A DNA stretch of 64,000 bases from Haemonchus contortus. Lineage: Eukaryota > Nematoda > Chromadorea > Rhabditida > Trichostrongylidae. How positions within the stretch are numbered: the first letter of the stretch is position 1; every line of letters begins with the position of its first letter. The stretch lies in NCBI GenBank assembly GCA_000469685.2, contig LS997563.1, positions 39,286,468 to 39,350,467 of the forward strand. The letters run 5' to 3'. Shown piece by piece: positions 36,501-48,500 of this stretch. A program made the translations under genes and the position numbers. A model generated the notes under the pieces. The model worked only from the letters and a program-made list of their open reading frames with translations. It ran no database searches and had not been told where the DNA came from.

Positions 36501-39500
36501 AAATGCAAGGGGAAGGGTTAGGCATGGGGAGAAAAGTTACAGTGGCGCTCAAAAGTCTTCGGTGAAATGGTTATTCAGCCGTGCTTTTCAGTCGTAACTT
36601 CTTTCGTGTTGGACTTAATCATGCGAAATTTCAATATGTGTAGCATGGATGTATTGTGAATATTTTTCACTTTTAACCTGCGATCTGATCGTGTTCCAAA
36701 TATCCCAAAGGGTCTGGAATCAAAATCGACTGAAAATACAGATGATGGTCCTTCTAGAATCTCCTTCATTTTTGTCATTTCTAAAGTGTACGAGCGGTAA
36801 CGTCGAACACAATAGATGAGAAAAACGCACTTAAGGTGCAAATAAGTGCAAACCTCAACAACTTTACTTTTAGCAAAACCTGCTACCGCAACAAACACCT
36901 TGCTCTATCTGTGGATATTGCAGCTTCACAGTAAGGTAGTGTTGAGTAGGGTGAAATATGCTCTAGTTAAACATATCCAAATTTCGCGCGATTTGGTCTA
37001 CTAAAAAAAAGTTATGAACAGTAAAGTGTCAGAGCATTTCACCGAAGACTTTTGAGCGCTACTGTATGTAGAACAGGGATGAAGTCCCTATGTAGTACGA
37101 GAAGAATTTCGATTTTCGACTTCCTAAAATCCAAACCCATAGAGCTAATAGGTTCCCAGACGGCAATGTCAGCACAGACCCAACCTTTATATAGAGTAAC
37201 ACACTGCTCACCCACCATTTTCTAGGTGGTGCAAGCCCTTCAATTGATGGCTGAGAAAGGTAAAACAGTGGTTACAGTTATTCATCAACCCGGTAGCACC
37301 ATTTTCAATATGTTCAGCAGGTATTACACCAATTTTCTAGCCATTTACAACTCCTAACAAATTCTTAACACTTTTCAACTAAGGGTATGCTTTATGGCTC
37401 TGGGAAAGGTAGCCTACTGTGGCAATGTCAAGGATTTGATCACATTTTTCAATGGGTTTGTAACTTTTTTAGCTAACCAATTAGGAATACTTTTTTGTAG
37501 CTGTATCAGCTCCAGATTACGGATTGGTGAGAGAGTTTTATGAAAAATCATTCAGACTCGGTCATCCATCGTTGAGAGTGCCAGAGTCGCATAATCCAGC
37601 CGATCACGTCATTGCCAAACTCGCTGTCAACAACGATACCATTGTAGACGACGTCAAGCGTGTTAATGTAACAATTCTTGAAAAATTAAAGATTAATCGG
37701 GTCCTTATAATGGTCTCTAGAGGTCAGATTAGCCATATGTTTTTCAGTACATAATCGATATGTTCGACGAGAGTGATGCTGCCGAAGAATTGAAGGAGCT
37801 GATACGAAAGACATCTATCAAGCCAGAACACGAAGATGAAGACGAGAACGAAAAGCATGGGATGTAGGTTCTCCTACCTGATTTCTAGAGCAACAAGTAC
37901 AATTTTAAAGTGCTAGACCTTGGCCGGGGAATCGGGAAGTGACTAGCCGGCATCTAAAGCCGTCTCAGTCAACTAATACTCCCACATCTTTGATGATGAG
38001 GTCGCTGGCTCGGTTTCAGATATGTTATAGGTACAGCGACACAAAAAAGTTTAATGCAGAACCATGCTAATCGTCTGCCCCACCCTCCTTCCTCCACAAT
38101 CAATCAGCAGTAATTTTGGCCAGATTGGCTAGATAGGATTCGATTGGACGAAAGTCTGCTCTCAATCAGCTGAACCCCGAGGTACGGAAGATGGTGGGCT
38201 GATCCAAGGAATTGGTCAGGAACACCACCTGCTAGCGCTACCAACTCGGCGCTACCCATCTTCCCCTTTGTAGAAAACAAGTAAGGGAAGAGTGCCAACA
38301 GTCGGTTGCATGTGTCTCATATCAATGAATCCTCCTTGCTTCTAGGTATGCCGTTTCTATGTGGGTCCAAATGAACGTACTATTCCGTCGAGCATTTCTG
38401 ACAACAATTCGAGATCCAGTTTTGTTACAAGTCCGATTTCTTCAAGTGGTGGTGAGGATTGTACGGGTTCCATTGTGCATGTGTTTTTCAGGGGGAATGG
38501 CAAGTTCATTTGTTAGTCATGCAATTCTTTTGCTCCTGTACAAGATCTCAATCTCTCCGTTTCCTGCAAAGGAGGGGACTAACCGCGGAGTCTTTTAGTG
38601 GCCAGATTCAGCTTATGCTAGCCTTGACTTTGACTCTAAAACTACAATACTGTACTCTTTCGTTGGTAGGAAATAAACGTAAAATTGCAAAAATAACACA
38701 AATCAAACGAGAGTATCAAAGTACCGTCTCAAAAGCTTTTTCGGAAGCAGAGCGAAAAAAAATGTACATAATTCTTGTAGATCACTTCTGTCGCTATTGG
38801 TATCGTTAATTTCCGTACTGAAGTCTACGGACCATCGATACAGAATCTTGAAGGAGTTATGTACAATTGTGTTCGTGATATGTCATTTCTATTCTTCTTC
38901 CCTTCAATAAACGTATGTTTTCGTTAGCGAAAATTGCGGTAGAACTCACGAGACCTTCCAGGAATCTCCCTTTTGAGGTTATAACGAGTGAGTTGCCGTT
39001 ATTCATGAGAGAATGCAAGGCACGAATCTATTCAGCAGAAGCGTACTTCATTTCTAAGTCTTTAGCCGAGGTATGTAAGTTACGTTACGGAGTTCATACA
39101 ATTCGAATAAGGTCTTGAGCAAGGTTTCAGGTGCCGCAGTACATTTTGTTGCCGTTTATTTACTCATCTATACTCTACTGGATGACAGGTTAGATTATTA
39201 AGAAGTTTTATCGTAAGTCTACTATATATAACGCGCTAAGTGTGCTTGTTGGTTGGTCTGTGGTATGTGTGTGTTTGACTGGAAATTCATAACTCCTGTT
39301 TCCGTAGACCTAGATAGTTCAAATTCAGTAGGAATATAGTAGGCAGGATGGAACACCTGTGGTGTGTGGCAGAACCGGCCTGCGTACATGGGGGTAGGAG
39401 CGGGGCGAAGTAAGTGTTTGGGCGGAAATTCATAACTCCGGTTCCCGAAAACCTGATGAATTCAAATTCAGATGGAGTACAGGAGGCAAGATAGGAACAA

Positions 39501-42500
39501 TGATGGTAGGTAACAGGACTATTTTGCGTCCAAAAGGGGCATGGCGTGAGCGGAAATATTTAATCCGTTCCATTCTACCCTCAGTGGGTCACTATTTTTA
39601 AGATGACCCGCAACAGATCGACACTTCTGATTACAGTCATGAGTATCGACACATGCTGAGCACCACTTGTATGCCCTGTCAGTCCACTATCGAGTTTCGA
39701 ATTCCAAAGAATCTCATTTGTTCAAAAGAAGGAATTATGCGGATTATGACAACTATATCATGCGAAGGAAGTCCGGCGTTAAAGGGGCCACCCAACTTTC
39801 GAAGTAAAACCGCCGTTAATGCTTTTCTTCTGTTCTCAGTGAAGTGGCCTGTACCGCCGTGGATGCCTTGCGTTCACTCGCAGCTGGCATTGCCCTGTAC
39901 AGCGCCCTCCCTTGTGCCTTGAGGTAGAACCGCCCTGCTTGCCGTTAATGCTTTTCTTCTGTTCTCAGTGAAGTGGCCTGTACCGCCGTGGATGCCTTGC
40001 GTTCACTCCCAGCTTGGCATTGCCCTGTACAGCGCCCTCCCTTGTGCCTTGAGGTAGAACCGCCCTGCTTGCCGTTAATGCTTTTCTTCTGTTCTCAGTG
40101 AAGTGGCCTGTACCGCCGTGGATGCCTTGCGTTCACTCCCAGCTTGGCATTGCCCTGTACAGCGCCCTCCCTTGTGCCTTGAGGTAGAACCGCCCTGCTT
40201 GCCGTTAATGCTTTTCTTCTGTTCTCAGTGAAGAGGCCTGTACCGCCGTGGATGCCTTGCGTTCACTCGCAGCTGGCATTGCCCTGTACAGCGCCCTCCC
40301 TTGTGCCTTGAGGTAGAACCGCCCTGCTTGCCGTTAATGCTTTTCTTCTGTTCTCAGTGAAGTGGCCTGTACCGCCGTGGATGCCTTGCGTTCACTCGCA
40401 GCTTGGCATTGCCCTGTACAGCGCCCTCCCTTGTGCCTTGAGGTAGAACCGCCCTGCTTGCCGTTAATGCTTTTCTTCTGTTCTCAGTGAAGTGGCCTGT
40501 ACCGCCGTGGATGCCTTGCGTTCACTCGCAGCTTGGCATTGCCCTGTACAGCGCCCTCCCTTGTGCCTTGAGGTAGAACCGCCCTGCTTGCCGTTAATGC
40601 TTTTCTTCTGTTCTCAGTGAAGTGGCCTGTACCGCCGTGGATGCCTTGCGTTCACTCCCAGCTTGGCATTGCCCTGTACAGCGCCCTCCCTTGTGCCTTG
40701 AGGTAGAACCGCCCTGCTTGCCGTTAATGCTTTTCTTCTGTTCTCAGTGAAGTGGCCTGTACCGCCGTGGATGCCTTGCGTTCACTCCCAGCTTGGCATT
40801 GCCCTGTACAGCGCCCTCCCTTGTGCCTTGAGGTAGAACCGCCCTGCTTGCCGTTAATGCTTTTCTTCTGTTCTCAGTGAAGTGGCCTGTACCGCCGTGG
40901 ATGCCTTGCGTTCACTCGCAGCTTGGCATTGCCCTGTACAGCGCCCTCCCTTGTGCCTTGAGGTAGAACCGCCCTGCTTGCCGTTAATGCTTTTCTTCTG
41001 TTCTCAGTGAAGTGGCCTGTACCGCCGTGGATGCCTTGCGTTCACTCGCAGCTTGGCATTGCCCTGTACAGCGCCCTCCCTTGTGCCTTGAGGTAAAACC
41101 GCCCTGCTTGCCGTTAATGCTTTTCTTCTGTTCTCAGTGAAGTGGCCTGTACCGCCGTGGATGCCTTGCGTTCACTCCCAGCTTGGCATTGCCCTGTACA
41201 GCGCCCTCCCTTGTGCCTTGAGGTAGAACCGCCCTGCTTGCCGTTAATGCTTTTCTTCTGTTCTCAGTGAAGTGGCCTGTACCGCCGTGGATGCCTTGCG
41301 TTCACTCGCAGCTTGGCATTGCCCTGTACAGCGCCCTCCCTTGTGCCTTGAGGTAAAACCGCCCTGCTTGCCGTTAATGCTTTTCTTCTGTTCTCAGTGA
41401 AGTGGCCTGTACCGCCGTGGATGCCTTGCGTTCACTCGCAGCTTGGCATTGCCCTGTACAGCGCCCTCCCTTGTGCCTTGAGGTAGAACCGCCCTGCTTG
41501 CCGTTAATGCTTTTCTTCTGTTCTCAGTGAAGTGGCCTGTACCGCCGTGGATGCCTTGCGTTCACTCGCAGCTTGGCATTGCCCTGTACAGCGCCCTCCC
41601 TTGTGCCTTGAGGTAGAACCGCCCTGCTTGCCGTTAATGCTTTTCTTCTGTTCTCAGTGAAGTGGCCTGTACCGCCGTGGATGCCTTGCGTTCACTCGCA
41701 GCTTGGCATTGCCCTGTACAGCGCCCTCCCTTGTGCCTTGAGGTAGAACCGCCCTGCTTGCCGTTAATGCTTTTCTTCTGTTCTCAGTGAAGTGGCCTGT
41801 ACCGCCGTGGATGCCTTGCGTTCACTCGCAGCTTGGCATTGCCCTGTACAGCGCCCTCCCTTGTGCCTTGAGGTAGAACCGCCCTGCTTGCCGTTAATGC
41901 TTTTCTTCTGTTCTCAGTGAAGTGGCCTGTACCGCCGTGGATGCCTTGCGTTCACTCCCAGCTTGGCATTGCCCTGTACAGCGCCCTCCCTTGTGCCTTG
42001 AGGTAGAACCGCCCTGCTTGCCGTTAATGCTTTTCTTCTGTTCTCAGTGAAGTGGCCTGTACCGCCGTGGATGCCTTGCGTTCACTCCCAGCTTGGCATT
42101 GCCCTGTACAGCGCCCTCCCTTGTGCCTTGAGGTAGAACCGCCCTGCTTGCCGTTAATGCTTTTCTTCTGTTCTCAGTGAAGTGGCCTGTACCGCCGTGG
42201 ATGCCTTGCGTTCACTCGCAGCTTGGCATTGCCCTGTACAGCGCCCTCCCTTGTGCCTTGAGGTAGAACCGCCCTGCTTGCCGTTAATGCTTTTCTTCTG
42301 TTCTCAGTGAAGTGGCCTGTACCGCCGTGGATGCCTTGCGTTCACTCGCAGCTTGGCATTGCCCTGTACAGCGCCCTCCCTTGTGCCTTGAGGTAGAACC
42401 GCCCTGCTTGCCGTTAATGCTTTTCTTCTGTTCTCAGTGAAGTGGCCTGTACCGCCGTGGATGCCTTGCGTTCACTCGCAGCTTGGCATTGCCCTGTACA

Positions 42501-45500
42501 GCGCCCTCCCTTGTGCCTTGAGGTAAAACCGCCCTGCTTGCCGTTAATGCTTTTCTTCTGTTCTCAGTGAAGTGGCCTGTACCGCCGTGGATGCCTTGCG
42601 TTCACTCGCAGCTTGGCATTGCCCTGTACAGCGCCCTCCCTTGTGCCTTGAGGTAGAACCGCCCTGCTTGCCGTTAATGCTTTTCTTCTGTTCTCAGTGA
42701 AGTGGCCTGTACCGCCGTGGATGCCTTGCGTTCACTCGCAGCTTGGCATTGCCCTGTACAGCGCCCTCCCTTGTGCCTTGAGGTAGAACCGCCCTGCTTG
42801 CCGTTAATGCTTTTCTTCTGTTCTCAGTGAAGTGGCCTGTACCGCCGTGGATGCCTTGCGTTCACTCGCAGCTTGGCATTGCCCTGTACAGCGCCCTCCC
42901 TTGTGCCTTGAGGTAGAACCGCCCTGCTTGCCGTTAATGCTTTTCTTCTGTTCTCAGTGAAGTGGCCTGTACCGCCGTGGATGCCTTGCGTTCACTCGCA
43001 GCTTGGCATTGCCCTGTACAGCGCCCTCCCTTGTGCCTTGAGGTAGAACCGCCCTGCTTGCCGTTAATGCTTTTCTTCTGTTCTCAGTGAAGTGGCCTGT
43101 ACCGCCGTGGATGCCTTGCGTTCACTCGCAGCTTGGCATTGCCCTGTACAGCGCCCTCCCTTGTGCCTTGAGGTAGAACCGCCCTGCTTGCCGTTAATGC
43201 TTTTCTTCTGTTCTCAGTGAAGTGGCCTGTACCGCCGTGGATGCCTTGCGTTCACTCGCAGCTTGGCATTGCCCTGTACAGCGCCCTCCCTTGTGCCTTG
43301 AGGTAGAACCGCCCTGCTTGCCGTTAATGCTTTTCTTCTGTTCTCAGTGAAGTGGCCTGTACCGCCGTGGATGCCTTGCGTTCACTCGCAGCTTGGCATT
43401 GCCCTGTACAGCGCCCTCCCTTGTGCCTTGAGGTAGAACCGCCCTGCTTGCCGTTAATGCTTTTCTTCTGTTCTCAGTGAAGTGGCCTGTACCGCCGTGG
43501 ATGCCTTGCGTTCACTCGCAGCTTGACATTGCCCTGTACAGCGCCCTCCCTTGTGCCTTGAGGTAGAACCGCCCTGCTTGCCGTTAATGCTTTTCTTCTG
43601 TTCTCAGTGAAGTGGCCTGTACCGCCGTGGATGCCTTGCGTTCACTCGCAGCTTGGCATTGCCCTGTACAGCGCCCTCCCTTGTGCCTTGAGGTAGAACC
43701 GCCCTGCTTGCCGTTAATGCTTTTCTTCTGTTCTCAGTGAAGTGGCCTGTACCGCCGTGGATGCCTTGCGTTCACTCGCAGCTTGGCATTGCCCTGTACA
43801 GCGCCCTCCCTTGTGCCTTGAGGTAGAACCGCCCTGCTTGCCGTTAATGCTTTTCTTCTGTTCTCAGTGAAGTGGCCTGTACCGCCGTGGATGCCTTGCG
43901 TTCACTCGCAGCTTGGCATTGCCCTGTACAGCGCCCTCCCTTGTGCCTTGAGGTAGAACCGCCCTGCTTGCCGTTAATGCTTTTCTTCTGTTCTCAGTGA
44001 AGTGGCCTGTACCGCCGTGGATGCCTTGCGTTCACTCCCAGCTTGGCATTGCCCTGTACAGCGCCCTCCCTTGTGCCTTGAGGTAGAACCGCCCTGCTTG
44101 CCGTTAATGCTTTTCTTCTGTTCTCAGTGAAGTGGCCTGTACCGCCGTGGATGCCTTGCGTTCACTCGCAGCTTGGCATTGCCCTGTACAGCGCCCTCCC
44201 TTGTGCCTTGAGGTAAAACCGCCCTGCTTGCCGTTAATTCTTTTCTTCTGTTCTCAGTGAAGTGGCCTATACCGCCGTGGATGCCTTGCGTTTATTCATA
44301 ACTTGACGTTGCTCTGTAGAACGCTTTCCCTTATGCCATCCTACTAGAAAATAGAGTCTCTGTTTGTTTGTCGGTCTTTGTGTGAATGTGTGTGTGTTTG
44401 AAATTCGGAAATTCATAGCTCCTTTTTCGTGGACCTAGAGAGTTCAAATTTGGTAGGAATACAGGTGGCGGGATGGGATCACTAACGATGGTTAGCAGGG
44501 TTAGGTTTCGGTGACAGGGTAGAGGTTGTTTAAAAAATGTCATATTGGACGTGGAGCGCTAAAATTTGGTAAAAGTACAGAAGACAAGCTAGAAGCAATG
44601 ATGGTAGGTGGCAGGACTGGATTCCACCCACGAGGGGCGTGAAGTGAGCGGAAATATTTAAACCGGTCCAGTTCTGAATACCTTCACTGGGTCACTATTT
44701 TCAAGGTGAACTGCAGCTGATCGAGACTTCTGATTACATGCATAAGCACCGACACAATTTGAATGTCCCTTGCATGCTCTGTCAGTCCTCTATCAGGTTT
44801 CGAGTCCTGAAAAATATATGTTCCAAAGAAGGAGCGAGCTTGCCTATTACAACTGGATCATAAGAAGGAGAGAAGCCCGGCATCAATCGGGCGACTTGAC
44901 TGGTGAACAGTAATCAACAACAGCGACTCCTTCAGGTCTCTCTGAAACCGCTTCCCAATTCATGATCTTCTCAGTGGTCAACGTCTGTCAATCTTTGAAT
45001 GCCATTTCAATCGGTAAGGTTCGATTTGGCTCCATTCTTTTGACGTATCTACACTGCTTACTGATCTTTGGGTGGTAATAGTGAACCGATCAAGCCGGCG
45101 AGTAGTAGATCCCTATGACTCTCGGAAAGTGTGTCATTACTAAAGCGCAGATGTCGTATAAGTAGCTGTACCTGTAGATGAATGCAGGGAGAATCCGAAG
45201 ACTACGGAAAGGCAAACAGAGGCTCCACCTGAGGCTGGAATCCGTGGCTGTGTGATGCTGTTACCCACCTGCCTACAGCGAGCTGCAGAAAGCGGCTGTG
45301 TCAGCAGAGCCATGCAATGCCGAGGAATTTTGGGATGACAGAGTCGCAATTAACCAACGATGGGTGGAAAGGGAGGTAGGGATGGAAGGGTTCCTACCTT
45401 CGGCCTTCTCCAATTCATCAGTCCTCGCTCGTAGGCGCCAGATTCAAGTAAGCTGAAGAAAAGAGGAATAAAAGAAAGGAAAGGAGGACGAGGTGGGAGA

Positions 45501-48500
45501 AATGACCAGTTTTCCTCGACCAGGCCTGCCATAAGACCCTACCCCTCTTCCCCTGCTTTACAGTGCGGCATCTGAGTACTCTATGTGGTTAGGCTGAAAC
45601 AATCGCAGACGAAATCAGCAGTCAGTAGAATACCGTTGTTTAGGGTACGCTTCTGGCTGTGTATTCGGTGACGAAGGTCTGGCTATCACAGTTATGTCAG
45701 CATTTATGCAAGCATTACTGGTTTTTGGTGGTTTCTATATTAATCTGCATAGTGTACCATTTTGGATGAGGCCATTCTCAGCACTTTCGTTTTTCAAGTA
45801 CAGCTTTGAAGCGCTACAGATCAACCAATGGACAGATGTAAGTCACTTCGATAGGAAATTTGAGATACCATCATCCCCTGCAAATATGCTACCAGTGTTG
45901 TTAGTCAGTGAACGACTCACTGTGGTCTACTTTGAGCTAGTCGATGGCAGCCAACTATCCGACGCGTAGTTCCACTCTGATGGTTCATCCACCGCAGATT
46001 CGACGTTGTAGGGAAGAATTTCACCCTGATTTGGCTCCCTATCAGGCGGAAGTTCGGACAGCAGGTCATAACAGAGACATAGCCCATTTAGTATGTTTAT
46101 TCTCAGGTATCGGTGAGAAGTTTTAAGATGATTTCCTAGCTAATTTCGTGCTAAAGACCTATTTTGTTCTCAAGCTGCCATGACCAGAGCGCATCCTAGA
46201 ACTAGCAAAGCCAGAGTCTGACCGATGGTAGCGCCTAAGCAGAGTATTGTCTATCTGTGACTACAAATGCCAGCATTGGAAAATACTTCGAATCTTTTTG
46301 CCCTAACTATATCAGTGCGAACGAACGAATCTCAACAACCTCTTCGAGTAATTATTTGTTCAGATCACCTACATAAAGGGATGTACCGGACTACTTAGTC
46401 ATGGTAATAACACGGTCTACTGTCCCAGTGAAACTGGTAAAGGTGGGGTCTTCAGGTATTTTATTTGTAACTCTCAAAAAGTCACACAAAGTAGTAACCA
46501 AAGCGTCAGGATAAAGTCCTTGGCCTAGGAGGAGGCCTTTTGTAGGATACGATCTGCATTGTATTCCTGCCCGTTGGCGACTACCACTCCGGAATTCAGT
46601 CCCCGAACCATGCGTGTGGTAGTGCGTAATTTGCCGCTACACCTCCTCCGTCTATCCTACCATAGATAATTCGCTATGTGTATGTATCTGTTGGTTTGCC
46701 CTTATGTTTGTGTGCGTATCGGTGTGTGTGTGTCTGACCGGAAATTCATGACCCCTGTCCCCGTGGACTTAGAACGTTCAAACCTGGTAGGAGTACGGGG
46801 GACAGGATAAGAACACATATGGTGGGTGGCAGGACCGGGCTCCCTCACAACGAGGCGTGCGCGATAGAAATTTTGGCCCGCAAAATCATAACTCCTGTTT
46901 ACGTGGACCTAGAGCGTTCAAACTTGGTAGGAGTACGGGGGCAGGATGGGAACACTTTTCATGAGTTGCAGGACCGGACCCCCTCCACAGAGGGAAGGCG
47001 TGCGCGATAGAAGTCTTGGGCCGCAAATTCATAACTTCTGTTCACGTGGGCCTGGAGCGTTCGAATTTGATAGGATTACAGCCTTTCGTATTAGCAGTGG
47101 AACCTAAGCATTTGATAAGTGATGTAGGATATGACGGAATCTTAAGTACTCGGTGACAAGAATTGATAATAATTGATAAGAGAAGATAATTTTCCTAATA
47201 GAGGCCACCTACGATCGAAATCCTAACGTCTTCGATATTTACAATGTAGCTTTGACCGTTCAGTACGTTTCATTCGATAAGATGGAATGCTAGAGTAGGG
47301 TGACAAAAGTGAGTGGTAAGTGTAGCGATAAAGACCCATTAACAGCAATAGTATAACAGATGAGAATGTGCTTCATTTCTTGCTATTCAATTACGACCGC
47401 TATCCAGCAAGGTTTGTGATCCAATGATGGATCCTCTTTGCTCGATATCATTTGCGATAAAACTCAATCGACCGCAATAATCTGGAATTCTCAAATAATG
47501 ATACCGTCGTAAAGAGAAGGGTCCATCGATGACGACATCCAATAAAGGTGATTTCATCGCTCGGAACATTTTTAAATACCGCCCAAAGCTTCGGATGCCT
47601 GACAAATGAATGTTTATTGGGTATCAATTTTCAAAAAGGAGTGCGAAAGATTGATACTCCCAATTAAAGGCGTAAGCACCGACTTCCACTGAATACCAGT
47701 GGATGCTTTCATAGTCCGTCGGCGAGCCGGTGAGCCAGCGTGCCGGCGAGCCAGCGTGCCGTCGAGCCAGCGTGCCGTCGAGTCAGCGTGCCGTCGAGCC
47801 AGCGTGCCGTCGAGCCAGCGTGCCGTCGAGCCAGCGTGCCGTCCAGCCAGCGTGCCGTCGAGCCAGCGTGCCGTCGAGCCAGCGTGCCGTCGAGCCAGCG
47901 TGCCGTCCAGCCAGCGTGCCGTCGAGCCAGCGTGCCGTCGAGCCAGCGTGCCGTCGAGCCAGCGTGCCGTCGAGCCAGCGTGCCGTCGAGCCAGCGTGCC
48001 GTCGAGCCAGCGTGCCGTCGAGCCAGCGTGCCGTCGAGCCAGCGTGCCGTCGAGCCAGCGTGCCGTGCCGTCGAGCCAGCGTGCCGTCGAGCCAGCGTGC
48101 CGTCGAGCCAGCGTGCCGTCGAGCCAGCGTGCCGTCGAGCCAGCGTGCCGTCGAGCCAGCGTGCCGTCGAGCCAGCGTGCCGTCGAGCCAGCGTGCCGTC
48201 GAGCCAGCGTGCCGTCGAGCCAGGGCGTGCCGGCGGAGGCAGTGCTAGGGGGCGATTACTACAACTTTAAAGAAGGAGGGAAGCCCGGCGTTAGCCGAGC
48301 GAACCGACTGGCTTGATTAAATTGATTAAATGTCAGCAAAAAACATTTCCAGTGGCGAGAAAAGGCTTGGAACTCCGACATCCCTCGGACTGCTGTATTA
48401 CCATAACTAGCTATTACAAGGCTTCCATAGGCTATGACAGATCTGAGGGCCCACTCAGTAGCACTCGAAGACTCGGAAAATTTCAGGACTTCTACAAAAA

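Noticed and set aside
37501..37555. Extension of ABCG exon 10 leftward to 37500
   Set aside because: The open frame continues upstream, but the phase of exon 9 (AAT GG) only fits the acceptor ATTCAG at 37555, which also restores the family pattern before 'NPADH'.
39653..39922. 89-codon + frame entering the first 130-base unit
   Set aside because: It joins Helitron sequence to the satellite and runs through an acceptor-like site; nothing supports translation.
39804..44338. CRISPR array
   Set aside because: The 130-base units are contiguous and nearly identical throughout with no unique spacers, and the window is eukaryotic.
47699..48316. Three overlapping + frames of 172-205 codons
   Set aside because: All are produced by the 16-base minisatellite, which has no stop in any + frame. 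It lies in an intron within a Helitron.
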